DNA of 18,880 nt. Source: Tumulicola sp039922955 (GTDB lineage Bacteria; Vulcanimicrobiota; Vulcanimicrobiia; Vulcanimicrobiales; Vulcanimicrobiaceae). Position 1 is the first letter of the stretch, and each line of letters begins with the position of its first letter. The stretch spans positions 1 to 18,880 of the forward strand of contig JBDTDR010000110.1 of NCBI GenBank assembly GCA_039922955.1, read 5' to 3'. Under the pieces are notes generated by a model. That model was given only the letters and a program-made list of their open reading frames with translations, searched no databases and was not told where the DNA came from. Positions 7,457-15,235 of this stretch are shown in pieces. Both the position numbers and the translations under genes were made by a program.

Positions 7457-7476
7457 ACCACCCCGGCAGGACGTAC

Positions 7477-7722
7477 CTACCTGCGCCGGCAGCGTCCCGC
7501 GGCGTGGTGCCGCCGGGTGGCCGGCGCGGCATAAGAACCGGGTTTCGGGCAGGGCGCACCGGCGGCTCGATGCGTTGCCGGCAGGCGGCCGATCGCGTAC
7601 TGCTCGACCGTCATCCCCATGGAGTCTTCCACCGACGACGCGTGATACGGCAAAGCACCACCCGCCGAGCCGCACGCCGCAACCAGGACGGCGAGGACGA
7701 GAACACTGAGCGCGCTGCGCAT
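7477..7722 (-). CDS. Small predicted lipoprotein, function unknown
   Basis: This gene encodes 81 residues. The first 17 form a lipoprotein signal peptide ending in the lipobox LVAAC, with cysteine 17 as the lipidation site. The mature part is short: a segment PYHASSVEDSMGMTVEQYAI, then a Pro/Ala/His-rich and finally Arg-rich tail, with no domain I recognise. The start is well supported because a perfect AGGAGG lies 8 bases before the ATG. It stands alone between flhA and secD, with an intrinsic terminator downstream. The basic tail is unusual for a lipoprotein and might be a frameshifted end, but I cannot show this. I do not assign a function. Confidence 0.65.
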   Translation of the reverse strand: MRSALSVLVLAVLVAACGSAGGALPYHASSVEDSMGMTVEQYAIGRLPATHRAAGAPCPKPGSYAAPATRRHHAAGRCRRR

Positions 7723-7811
7723 CGGACGATCCTCCTAGCAGAGCTTTGTTGTGCGCACCCGTACCCGCCGTTCCCTCTGCCGCCGGCCGATTGCGCCGAA
7801 ACCTGAGCCGT

Positions 7812-9860
7812 TCATGGGCTAGCCGGCAGGGCAGCCAAGCTACCGTCTATGATCTCAGCCGGGCGGAGTTCGAGATCGCCGGGCAACTCGCCGTAGGCAT
7901 ACACGCTCACGCCGATACCGGAGCGCAGCAAAAAATCGGCCAGGAGCGGGCGCAGTGCCGCCGTGCATACGACGGCGGCGCGGTCGCGCGGCACGCGCGC
8001 CGCGTACCGTTCGATGCGCTCGCGCAAGCCGAGCGCCGTTAACGGTGCGGCCGCATCCGCGCCGCCGCCGTTCCAAGCGGCGGCCAAACGGCGCTCGAAC
8101 TCGGGCTCGAAAATCGCGGGCTCGAGGAGGGCGACGTCGCGCCGGCGCAGCAGCCCGGGTACGATCGCGCGTCGCGCCGTTTCCGCGAGTTCGCACGGAT
8201 CGCGGCTGCCGGCTTCGAGCATCGCTTCGATCACCCGAACCGGATCGCGCGGCCACGCCCCTTCACGCAGCAGCAACCCGAACGCGCGGTGCACGGAACC
8301 GAACGGCAACGCCTCGCCACCGACTTCTTTCACCAGCGCGGGAACGCTGGAACGCAAGTGTTCGAACAGCGTCTGCAGCTCTTGACGACCAACCAGTTCG
8401 GCGGCGTTGGCGCGCACGACTTCCGCCAAATGCGAGCCGAGCACCGAGATCGGATCGAAAACGAGCGCGCCGGCGTTGACCGCGCGATCGCGATCGTCGG
8501 GGGCAATCCACGCTGCCGGGAGACCGTACACCGGCTCGCGTTCGACGGTCGCGTCGAATCGTCCGAGAATCGCTTCGTCGGCGACCGCCAGCAGCCGGTC
8601 GAGATCGAGGCGGCCCTCGCCGGCGCGACGGTCGCGGACGCGGACGGCGTACGTTCGCGGATCCCGCGCGAGATCGTCGCGAAGCCGAACGCCGGGCATC
8701 ACCACGCCGATGTCGGCGGCCAGCGCGCGACGCACTTCTCCAATCCGGTCCAACAGCGCATCGGCCAGCGGGGGCACGAGCAGCTGCGCGAGTTCGCCGC
8801 CGATTTCAATGGCAATTGCGTCGACGCCGACGAGACCGAGCGCCAGTTCGGGGCGCCGCATGACGTTGCGGCGGGCGCGCTCGCGAGCGTTGCGAAGCTC
8901 TAAACGTTCTCGTGCGCGGCGTCGCTGAGCGGCTTGCGCGAGTGCGAACGCGCTCGCGCCGAGAACGAAAAAAAGCGGGCGCGGCAATGCCGGCACGAAC
9001 GCGAGGGCGAACAGCAGGCCGCCCGCGCTGCGCAGCACGTCGGGCCGAGCGAACAACTGCGCGGCCAGGTCGGCACCGAGCGCGCCGTCCGACGCAACGC
9101 GCGTCACCATCATTCCCATGGCCGTCGAAATCAAAAACGCCGGGAGCGTGGTAACCAGGGCGTTCCCGATCGAAAGCAGCGCAAACGTGTTGAGCGCGTC
9201 GAGCGGGGAGAGCCCGTGGTAGGCGGTGCCGACGACGACGCCGCCGGCCAGGTTCAATGCAACGATCACCAGCGCCGCGACGGCGTCCCCTTTCACGAAC
9301 TTTCCGGCCCCGTCCATCGCTCCGTAGAAATCGGCTTCTCGTTGAACGATCGCACGCTTCGCGTGCGCGCCTTCGGCGTCGAGCGCTCCGGCGTGTACGT
9401 CGGCGTCGATCGCCATCTGCTTGCCCGGCATCGCGTCGAGCGTGAAACGAGCCGCTACTTCGGCGACGCGCTGCGAGCCGCTCGCGACGACCACGAACTG
9501 GATCGTCACCAAGATCGCGAAGACGATCAACCCGACGACGAGGTTCCCGTGCACGACGAACGCTCCGAACGCCGGAATGATCGCCCCCACCGCGCCGGGG
9601 ACGGCGCCTTCGGTGAGAATTAGCCGCGTTGCCGAAACGTCGAGCGACAGCCGAAAGAGCGTTGCCACCAGTAGCGCCGGAGCGAACGCTGAAAACTCCA
9701 ACGGATCGTCGACCGTCACCGACAACAGCAGCACCAGCGCCGAGCCGAAGATGTTGACACCGAGAAGCACGTCGAGCAGCCAAGGCGGCAGGGGCACGAT
9801 CAGGATCGCGACGATGGCGAGCAGCAACGCGGCGAACGCATAGACCGGAACGCGCGTCAC
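7812..9860 (-). CDS. flhA: Flagellar export gate protein FlhA
   Basis: FlhA is the large ring-forming membrane component of the flagellar type III export gate; its cytoplasmic domain receives chaperone-substrate complexes. The GTG start at 9858-9860 overlaps the flhB stop as GTGA and gives 682 residues, normal for the family (about 690). The N-terminal half is membrane-embedded, with PLEFSAFAPALLVATLFRLS at about 53-72 and the FHIPEP signature RVAEVAARFTLDAMPGKQM at 131-149. A soluble C-terminal domain starts at about residue 310. The frame stays open upstream into flhB, but that extension has the Arg-rich composition of an out-of-frame shadow. It is the last recognisable flagellar gene of the operon; about 90 bases follow before the lipoprotein gene, with no clear terminator. 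Confidence 0.95.
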   Translation of the reverse strand: MTRVPVYAFAALLLAIVAILIVPLPPWLLDVLLGVNIFGSALVLLLSVTVDDPLEFSAFAPALLVATLFRLSLDVSATRLILTEGAVPGAVGAIIPAFGAFVVHGNLVVGLIVFAILVTIQFVVVASGSQRVAEVAARFTLDAMPGKQMAIDADVHAGALDAEGAHAKRAIVQREADFYGAMDGAGKFVKGDAVAALVIVALNLAGGVVVGTAYHGLSPLDALNTFALLSIGNALVTTLPAFLISTAMGMMVTRVASDGALGADLAAQLFARPDVLRSAGGLLFALAFVPALPRPLFFVLGASAFALAQAAQRRRARERLELRNARERARRNVMRRPELALGLVGVDAIAIEIGGELAQLLVPPLADALLDRIGEVRRALAADIGVVMPGVRLRDDLARDPRTYAVRVRDRRAGEGRLDLDRLLAVADEAILGRFDATVEREPVYGLPAAWIAPDDRDRAVNAGALVFDPISVLGSHLAEVVRANAAELVGRQELQTLFEHLRSSVPALVKEVGGEALPFGSVHRAFGLLLREGAWPRDPVRVIEAMLEAGSRDPCELAETARRAIVPGLLRRRDVALLEPAIFEPEFERRLAAAWNGGGADAAAPLTALGLRERIERYAARVPRDRAAVVCTAALRPLLADFLLRSGIGVSVYAYGELPGDLELRPAEIIDGSLAALPASP

Positions 9861-10870
9861 CGGCACGTCACTTTCGCACGGACGAGCGCCGCCACGATTT
9901 CGGCAACCGCAACGTAGTGCGCGTGGGCGATCGGCTCGCCGACGCGCCCGTCGCGGTAGAGCGCGCGCGCCAGGGCGACGTTCTCGACGACCGGAACGCC
10001 GTGCGTCGCCGCCAGCGCCCGGACGCGGACCGCGGCGTGACCGGCTGCGCGCACGACCACGCGAGGAACCGGGACGCCGGGAGGCCGGTATTCCACCGCG
10101 ACGGCGACGTGCGTCGGATTGGCGACCACGAACGACGCGTCTTTCACCGCCGCGATCGGGCCGCGCAGAAGCGAGCGGTGCAGTGCCCGCCGGCGCCCGC
10201 GCGCGAACGGATCGCCATCCTGCTCCTTCGCCTCGCGCTTGCGCTCGTCGAAACTCATCCGCAGCTTGCGCAGCCATGCGCCGCGAGCCGCTCCATATTC
10301 TGCCAACGCAAAGAGCAGCCCCGTTCCGCACGCGGCCCACGCCACGCGCTCGACTGCGTGCCACGCCGCCGCCGCAACCGCCGTCATCGCGGTCGCCCGC
10401 AGCATTTCGGACGCCGCCGCCACGACGGCCGGAACCATCACGACGATGGCCACGCCGAATGCCCCGAAGGCGCGCGCACCGTGAGCCAACGTCTCACGCG
10501 ACAGCATGCGTTTGAGTCCTTCGACCGGGTTGAGACGCTCGCACTTCGCTCCGACTGCTACCGCCGTGAGGCCGCCGCTCTGCAGCACGCTCGCGACGAC
10601 CCCGGCGGCCGCCGCGCTCGCGACCGGGATCAGCGCCAGAGCGATCGTCGCCGTTGCGGCCGGCCACGCCGCCCGGCCGGATGCCCCCGCCGCGATCGCG
10701 CCCCGCGCCGTGACGCCGAATAGCGGTGCGACGGCGACGACGGCACACGCCGCGCTCGCAAAGGCGAGATTGGCTCCCAACTCGCTCGAGCGCGCGACGT
10801 TGCCGTCGCGCTTAGCTTTTTCGATGCGGTGCGGGGTCGCTTCGAACGGTTTCTCCGAATCGTCGTTCAT
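9857..10870 (-). CDS. flhB: Flagellar export switch protein FlhB
   Basis: FlhB sits in the export gate and switches secretion from rod/hook to filament substrates after cleaving itself. The 337 residues begin with the family motif EATPHRIEKAKRDGNVARSSEL, followed by four hydrophobic segments to about residue 190. The cytoplasmic part has KLRMSFDERKREAKEQDGDP near 202-221 and the autocleavage motif NPTH at 251-254, where the chain is cut between Asn and Pro. The catalytic motif is intact, so normal switching is expected. The ATG at 10868-10870 overlaps the fliR stop as ATGA, and the gene's TGA overlaps the flhA GTG. The membrane part is rich in alanine, in line with the high GC of the region. 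Confidence 0.95.
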   Translation of the reverse strand: MNDDSEKPFEATPHRIEKAKRDGNVARSSELGANLAFASAACAVVAVAPLFGVTARGAIAAGASGRAAWPAATATIALALIPVASAAAAGVVASVLQSGGLTAVAVGAKCERLNPVEGLKRMLSRETLAHGARAFGAFGVAIVVMVPAVVAAASEMLRATAMTAVAAAAWHAVERVAWAACGTGLLFALAEYGAARGAWLRKLRMSFDERKREAKEQDGDPFARGRRRALHRSLLRGPIAAVKDASFVVANPTHVAVAVEYRPPGVPVPRVVVRAAGHAAVRVRALAATHGVPVVENVALARALYRDGRVGEPIAHAHYVAVAEIVAALVRAKVTCR

Positions 10871-11577
10871 CGCGTCCCGGGCACCGCCGCAACCGGTGCG
10901 ACGGCGGGCTGCGCGAGCAGCGGCACCATCAGCGCGGTTGCGATCAAGGCCGCCGCAAACGCCAGTGGAAAGGCGAGCGTAAAGCTTCCGAACCGGGGTA
11001 CGGCGCGCGACAGCGCACCCAGCGCGATCTGCACGACAAACGCCAAACCGATCGCCGGCGCCGCCACGGCTAGCCCAACCAGCACGATCGTGCCGGCGAA
11101 GCCGGCCGCGTAGGCGGCCCATGCATGCGTGACGACGGGCGCTCCCGGAGCGATCCGCGCGAAGCTCGCCGCAAACGCAAGAATCGTGAGGCGATACGCG
11201 CCGGAAAGAAAGAAACCGCCGGTATACGCCAACGACCAGATTCGCCCGAAGCCGCTCGGCGCGACCAGCTGCAGGCTGGGCGCGATCGCTTTCACGCCGA
11301 CGTAGTCGTCGACCGCGCGACCGCCGGCGTAGGCTCCGTCATACACCAGCGACGCCGCCATGCCGATCGCGGCGCCCACCAGAAACTCGGTGACGAACGC
11401 CAGCACAAACGCGACGCCGTCGAGGGGCGCCGCGCGCACTCCGGGAACCACGGCGATTGCCAAAAAGACCGCGAGGCCGGCACGCACCGCCGGCGTGACG
11501 CTCGGATGCGAAAATCCGGGTGCGCGAAATGCGAACCCCGCGCAGCGAGCAAAGACCAGGAGCGCCGTAGCGCTCAC
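10867..11577 (-). CDS. fliR: Flagellar export gate protein FliR
   Basis: FliR forms the core of the export gate with five FliP and four FliQ subunits. From the GTG at 11575-11577, which overlaps the fliQ stop as GTGA, the product has 236 residues and is mostly hydrophobic with about six membrane segments. Family features include FARCAGFAFRAPGFS near the start, the charged pair in TEFLVGAAIGMAAS, and SFTLAFPLAFAAAL near the end. A much longer open frame extends upstream, but it only mirrors fliQ. It is flanked by fliQ and flhB in the conserved order fliQ-fliR-flhB-flhA, which supports the assignment as strongly as the sequence. Confidence 0.9.
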   Translation of the reverse strand: MSATALLVFARCAGFAFRAPGFSHPSVTPAVRAGLAVFLAIAVVPGVRAAPLDGVAFVLAFVTEFLVGAAIGMAASLVYDGAYAGGRAVDDYVGVKAIAPSLQLVAPSGFGRIWSLAYTGGFFLSGAYRLTILAFAASFARIAPGAPVVTHAWAAYAAGFAGTIVLVGLAVAAPAIGLAFVVQIALGALSRAVPRFGSFTLAFPLAFAAALIATALMVPLLAQPAVAPVAAVPGTR

Positions 11578-11843
11578 GAGCCGCCGGTAACGACCGGAAT
11601 GGCGGCCATCGCGCGATCGAAAAGTCCGGCCAGCAAGTGCATGGCCGCCGCGCCGAACATGGCGGCCATCGCTCCGATCGCCAGGATCTTCGGCAGCAGC
11701 GTCAGCGTCTGTTCCTGAACTTGGGTCGCCGCCTGCACGACCGCGACGGCCGTACCGACGAACGCGGCGACCGCGAGCATCGGCAGCGCGATCGCCGCGG
11801 TGGTAACCAGCGCATCGCGAAGCAATCCATCGAACGCATCCAT
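11574..11843 (-). CDS. fliQ: Flagellar export gate protein FliQ
   Basis: FliQ is a small two-helix membrane protein, present in four copies around the FliP/FliR core. The 89-residue length is standard. The first hydrophobic hairpin segment is followed by the conserved VVQAATQVQEQTLTLLPKIL, then a second hydrophobic segment. The start is the ATG at 11841-11843, with no strong ribosome binding site in the 24 bases after metF. Its stop overlaps the fliR start. Unusually, fliP is not the direct upstream neighbour; a metabolic gene, metF, separates them. Confidence 0.92.
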   Translation of the reverse strand: MDAFDGLLRDALVTTAAIALPMLAVAAFVGTAVAVVQAATQVQEQTLTLLPKILAIGAMAAMFGAAAMHLLAGLFDRAMAAIPVVTGGS

Positions 11844-11867
11844 CCATTCGATGGTAGGCGCTCGCCG

Positions 11868-12782
11868 TTACCGCATCATTGCCGGCGAATATCCGCCCCT
11901 AGCCGGGCGCCACGCGCTCGCCGCCAGCAGCGACGACACGATCGCCCGCGTGGCCGGCGAGCGGTTGAGCGTATAAAAGTGTATGCCGGGAACGCCCGAC
12001 TGCATCAGCGCGACCGCCTGCATCGAGGCGTAGGCGACACCCAGCGCTTCGACGGCTTCCGCGTCGCCTTTGCGCAGCTCCATTTCGACACGAAGTTTGG
12101 GTGGGATGCGCGCGCCGCACATCGCAACGAAACGCTGAATCTGATCGAAATTCGTGATCGGCATCAAGCCGGGCAGGATCGGCGCGGTGATGCCCGCGGC
12201 CCGGGCGCGGCGCTCGAACTCAAAAAACGAACCGTTGTCGAAGAACAGCTGCGACACCAAAAAGTCGGCCCCGGCCTCGACCTTTTCGCGCAGATGCGCG
12301 AGATCGTCCTCGGCGCTTGCGGCTTCGGGATGTTTTTCCGGGTAGCACGCCGCACCGACGCAGAAATCGTAGTTGCGGCGCAGCATCGCGATCAGTTCGG
12401 TCGCGTGCGCGAATCCGCCCGGCGGCGGCTCGAACTTCGCCGCACTTTTGGGTGGGTCGCCGCGCAGCGCCAGGACGTTCCGAATGCCGCCGCGGGCGAG
12501 ATCGTCGAACAACTCACGCAGTTCGCCGCGGGCCGCGCCGGTGCACGTCACGTGCGCGACCACGGTGATCCCGGTCCCCTGCTGAATCGCCTTGGCAAGG
12601 GCGACCGTGCGCGCGCGCGTCGATCCGCCCGCGCCGTAGGTGATCGAGACGAAGGCCGGCCGCAGCGGCTGCAGCGCTTCGATCGTGCGAAAGAGCCGGC
12701 GCGAGCCTTCGTCATCCTTGGGCGGAAAGAACTCGAACGAAAAAAATGGCCGCAGGGTGGCGATCGCGTCGCTGATCCGCAT
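11868..12782 (-). CDS. metF: 5,10-Methylenetetrahydrofolate reductase MetF
   Basis: This flavoenzyme reduces 5,10-methylene-THF to 5-methyl-THF, the methyl donor for methionine synthesis. The 304-residue protein is complete and of normal length. Visible family motifs are FSFEFFPPK at 14-22 (with the catalytic glutamate at 17), SITYGAGGSTR at 47-56, AHVTC at 76-80, LALRGDPP at 104-111, VGAACYPEKHPE at 142-153, SQLFFDN at 177-183, and GIHFYTLNRS near the C-terminus. It starts 9 bases after the fliP stop, behind a GAGGGG, and ends 24 bases before fliQ on the same strand, so it is very probably co-transcribed with the export-gate genes. Nothing in the sequence suggests a changed function. The placement is odd because metF normally sits with methionine or folate genes. 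Confidence 0.95.
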   Translation of the reverse strand: MRISDAIATLRPFFSFEFFPPKDDEGSRRLFRTIEALQPLRPAFVSITYGAGGSTRARTVALAKAIQQGTGITVVAHVTCTGAARGELRELFDDLARGGIRNVLALRGDPPKSAAKFEPPPGGFAHATELIAMLRRNYDFCVGAACYPEKHPEAASAEDDLAHLREKVEAGADFLVSQLFFDNGSFFEFERRARAAGITAPILPGLMPITNFDQIQRFVAMCGARIPPKLRVEMELRKGDAEAVEALGVAYASMQAVALMQSGVPGIHFYTLNRSPATRAIVSSLLAASAWRPARGGYSPAMMR

Positions 12783-12791
12783 GACCCCTCA

Positions 12792-13448
12792 TTAACGAAA
12801 GCTTGCGGTCACGCCTCCGCAGACGAGCGCCCAGCCGTCGACCATCACGAACAGCAGTAGTTTTATCGGAAGCGAAACGACGGGCGGACTGAGCATCATC
12901 ATTCCGAGACCCATCAGCATCGCCGCCACCGCCAGATCGATCGCGACGAACGGCAGATAGAGGGCGAAGCCGATCGCGAAACCGCTGCGCAGTTCTCCGA
13001 CGACGAACGCGGGCACGAGCACGACGATCGGGGCTCGGGCGGCCGGTTCGGGGGCTCGGCGAGCCACGCGTTCGAAGAGTTCGACGTCGGCGACGCGCGT
13101 CTGGCGAAGCATGAACGACTGCAACGGCCGGGCCGCCCGCATCAACGCCTGCGACTGCGACAACTTGCCGTGCGAGTACGGTTCGATTGCGTCGTGACCG
13201 ATCTGCTGGAGCGTCGGGGTCATCACCACCATCGTAAGCACCAGTGCGAGCCCCGTAAGAACGGCGTTGGGCGGCAGCGCGGACGCCCCGATGGCCGAGC
13301 GCACGAGCGAGAGCACGACGACGATGCGGACGAACGACGTGCACATCACGAGCGCGAACGGCAGGATCGACAGCAGCGTCAGACCGGCGAGCACGTCGAG
13401 CGGTACCGCGTAATGTGCGCGCGAGACGATCGCCGTTAACTGGTCCAT
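12792..13448 (-). CDS. fliP: Flagellar export gate protein FliP
   Basis: FliP builds the export pore. The 218 residues match the family throughout: LAGLTLLSILPF, MCTSFVRIVVVLSLVRSAIG, LPPNAVLTGLALVLTMVVM, ARPLQSFMLRQT near 106-117, and a C-terminal pair of membrane helices with LYLPFVAIDLAVAAMLMGLG and KLLLFVMVDGW. FliP usually carries a cleaved signal peptide of about 20 residues; here the first membrane segment begins after only about 17 polar residues, so no separate signal peptide is seen. There is no fliO beside it. It follows fliN by 26 bases and precedes metF by 9 bases. Confidence 0.95.
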   Translation of the reverse strand: MDQLTAIVSRAHYAVPLDVLAGLTLLSILPFALVMCTSFVRIVVVLSLVRSAIGASALPPNAVLTGLALVLTMVVMTPTLQQIGHDAIEPYSHGKLSQSQALMRAARPLQSFMLRQTRVADVELFERVARRAPEPAARAPIVVLVPAFVVGELRSGFAIGFALYLPFVAIDLAVAAMLMGLGMMMLSPPVVSLPIKLLLFVMVDGWALVCGGVTASFR

Positions 13449-13474
13449 CTTAAAGGAGCTGCGCGCTGCCCAGG

Positions 13475-13744
13475 CTACGCCGGGTGCGCGATCAGTTCGG
13501 TGATCCGCACGCCGAAGTTCTCGTCGACGGCGACGACCTCGCCGCGGCCGATCAGCTTATCGTTGACCAGCAGATCGACCGGGCCGCCGGCGAGACGGTC
13601 GAGTTCGACGATCGATCCGGTGCCGAGTTTGAGCACCTCGGAAACCGCCATCGTACACGCGCCCAGCGTCGCCGTGAGGTGCAGCGGCACGTGCATCAGC
13701 ACGTCGATGTTCCCGGCATCGCCAAGCTTCTTCGGATCGCTCAT
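13475..13744 (-). CDS. fliN: Flagellar motor switch protein FliN
   Basis: FliN forms the base of the C-ring with FliM and also helps deliver export cargo. The ATG at 13742-13744 overlaps the stop of the upstream FliM-like gene as ATGA, giving 89 residues that are almost entirely the SpoA (surface presentation of antigens) domain. Visible motifs are IDVLMHVPLHLTATLG, VLKLGTGSIVELDRLAGGPV, VDLLVNDKLIGRGEVVAVD and FGVRITEL. It lacks the variable N-terminal extension of some FliN proteins. The coupling to the FliM-like gene fits the known FliM:FliN assembly. Confidence 0.93.
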   Translation of the reverse strand: MSDPKKLGDAGNIDVLMHVPLHLTATLGACTMAVSEVLKLGTGSIVELDRLAGGPVDLLVNDKLIGRGEVVAVDENFGVRITELIAHPA

Positions 13745-14529
13745 CCGGCCGCCTCGATCGCGAGAGCATACCGGCCTTCGTGCGTTCCGCACGTTCCGCG
13801 CGCCAACGCTTGGCGGCCTAGACGTAACGTCCCGCGCAGCGCGCGCGACCGGCTCATCGGTACGATCGCGCCGAGCGACAGCTCGGCCAGCGCGCCCGCC
13901 GCAATGCTCGTCACGTCGACGCTCACGATCGGCGCGAGCGTCAGGTCACCCAAATCCTCCAGCAAAAGGCGTCCGCGCGGCTCGGGCACGGGGTCGCGCG
14001 AAAGAGCGATTCCGATCCGCGCCTCGATCGGCCGCTCGAGCAAAATTTCGAAGTACGTCACGAACCCGCTCACCGTTTGCACCCGCTCAAGCAGCTCGCC
14101 CTCGTGCGTGCCGCACACGGCGTTCAACGTTCCGGCGATCGCCGCCGCCGTTGCGTCGAGGACGTCGCGTTCGAGCGGTGACAGGGCCCGCGCCGGCGAC
14201 GAAACGGCTCCCTCGCCGAACGCTGCGGCCGCGATGGCCGCCGCATCGGCGGGGCGCAAAACGATCGCCGCATCCGCAACGCTGCCCCGCAAACGGTAGA
14301 GCGTCGCCCCGCGCGCGATTGCCGGCCACGCTTCGGGTGCGGGAATGACCGGTTCTAGGAGCCGCACGGCGACGGCCACCCCCAACAGCGAGGCCAGCGT
14401 CTCGCGCACGCCGCTCGACACCACGCACGCGGCGCTCACCGGCAGCGACGAACGCTCCTCGAAACGGGCCTCGCGCACGCGCTTCGAGCCGCTCGCCGCG
14501 CCGCCGAGCCCGAACCCGAGCGATTTCAC
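13741..14529 (-). CDS. fliM: FliM-like flagellar motor switch protein without the usual N-terminus
   Basis: The likely C-ring middle component. From the GTG at 14527-14529, overlapping the previous stop as GTGA, it has 262 residues, shorter than typical FliM (about 320-330). The middle region contains LSPLERDVLDATAAAIAG, resembling the FliM CheC-like domain. The end (LTLAPIVSVDVTSIAAGALAELSLGAIVPM and onward, from about 190) resembles a SpoA domain. The canonical N-terminal CheY-P binding motif (LSQDEIDALL) is absent; the protein starts instead with a Gly/Arg-rich stretch. It sits directly before fliN, which supports the call. Overall similarity is weak, so an injectisome-type SctQ-like protein remains possible, although the neighbours are flagellar. 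Confidence 0.75.
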   Translation of the reverse strand: MKSLGFGLGGAASGSKRVREARFEERSSLPVSAACVVSSGVRETLASLLGVAVAVRLLEPVIPAPEAWPAIARGATLYRLRGSVADAAIVLRPADAAAIAAAAFGEGAVSSPARALSPLERDVLDATAAAIAGTLNAVCGTHEGELLERVQTVSGFVTYFEILLERPIEARIGIALSRDPVPEPRGRLLLEDLGDLTLAPIVSVDVTSIAAGALAELSLGAIVPMSRSRALRGTLRLGRQALARGTCGTHEGRYALAIEAAG

Positions 14530-15227
14530 TTAACGATATCCATCGCCGCTTTACCGAGGTGGTCTTTTGCGGTTTCGGCGGCGGCGAGCGCATCGAACGC
14601 AACGTAGGCGTCTTTGAGACGCATCAGACTCGCGTCAAGGTCGACGCGGCTGCGCTCGCGTTGCATCGGCGCGAGGGCCGCAAACGTTCCGTCACCCGCT
14701 AGGCCGGTATGCGGCACGACCCCTTCGGGCGCGAAAAATCGCCGTCCGTCATCGGTGTCGAGCTTCGTTCCAGCCGGGAAACGTGCCAGCGCGATGCGTC
14801 CCACGACGACGTCGTGTGCGACCCGGGCTCCGGTGCGCGGATCGATTGACGCGCGGGCGTAGACGAAGCTGCCGTCGGCTTCGACGCGCGCGTTGCCGGC
14901 GCGGCCCAGCGCTGCATCGACCGGGTCGATGCGAAGCTCGCCCAGCGTTCCGCCCGGAGCGCGCCCGAGAATCGAAAGCCCCCGCGCGTCGACCAATTTT
15001 CCATCGGCTACCTGAAACGTTCCGTCGCGCGAGTAGCCCGTGCGGCCGCGAGCATCCACGGAAACAAAGTATGCGCCTTCCGGAGCCGTCGCGGAAAGCG
15101 GGTCGAGCGTGAACTGCGCGCCGGCTGCAGCGGTCGCTACGTCGCTACGCTGCGGCGACGCTCCCCGCGTAAAGGCGCGCCGAACGTCGGCGGCCCGCTC
15201 CGCAATACGATCGAGGGCGGCGCTCAT
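14526..15227 (-). CDS. FlgF/FlgG-type flagellar rod/hook-basal-body protein, divergent and short
   Basis: A 233-residue protein probably exported through the flagellar apparatus and built into the rod. Residues 48-90 (EGAYFVSVDARGRTGYSRDG, then FQVADGKLVDARGLSILG) match the FlgF/FlgG/FlgE core, in which a bulky aromatic precedes V and is followed by YTRDG.F..D..G.LV...G..VLG. Residues 142-168 (VGRIALARFPAGTKL.., FFAPEG) match the later FlgG element, and the final 35 residues form the C-terminal helix expected of rod proteins. The normal N-terminal motif with NN.AN..T.G is missing and replaced by an Arg/Ala-rich helix. The start ATG at 15225-15227 is 8 bases after the upstream stop. I cannot decide between FlgF and FlgG. 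Confidence 0.72.
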   Translation of the reverse strand: MSAALDRIAERAADVRRAFTRGASPQRSDVATAAAGAQFTLDPLSATAPEGAYFVSVDARGRTGYSRDGTFQVADGKLVDARGLSILGRAPGGTLGELRIDPVDAALGRAGNARVEADGSFVYARASIDPRTGARVAHDVVVGRIALARFPAGTKLDTDDGRRFFAPEGVVPHTGLAGDGTFAALAPMQRERSRVDLDASLMRLKDAYVAFDALAAAETAKDHLGKAAMDIVK

Positions 15228-15235
15228 CGTCGGAT

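Noticed and set aside
7439..7470. CCTGCCG/CGGCAGG inverted repeat just after the small lipoprotein gene as its terminator
   Set aside because: The loop is 18 bases and no T-run follows on the minus strand; it also contains the -35 box of the putative secD promoter. The stronger terminator is at 7375-7408.
11598..11671. ATGGCGGCCAT palindrome present twice in fliQ
   Set aside because: Both copies encode Met-Ala-Ala in the same frame of a conserved membrane protein, so coding constraint explains them.
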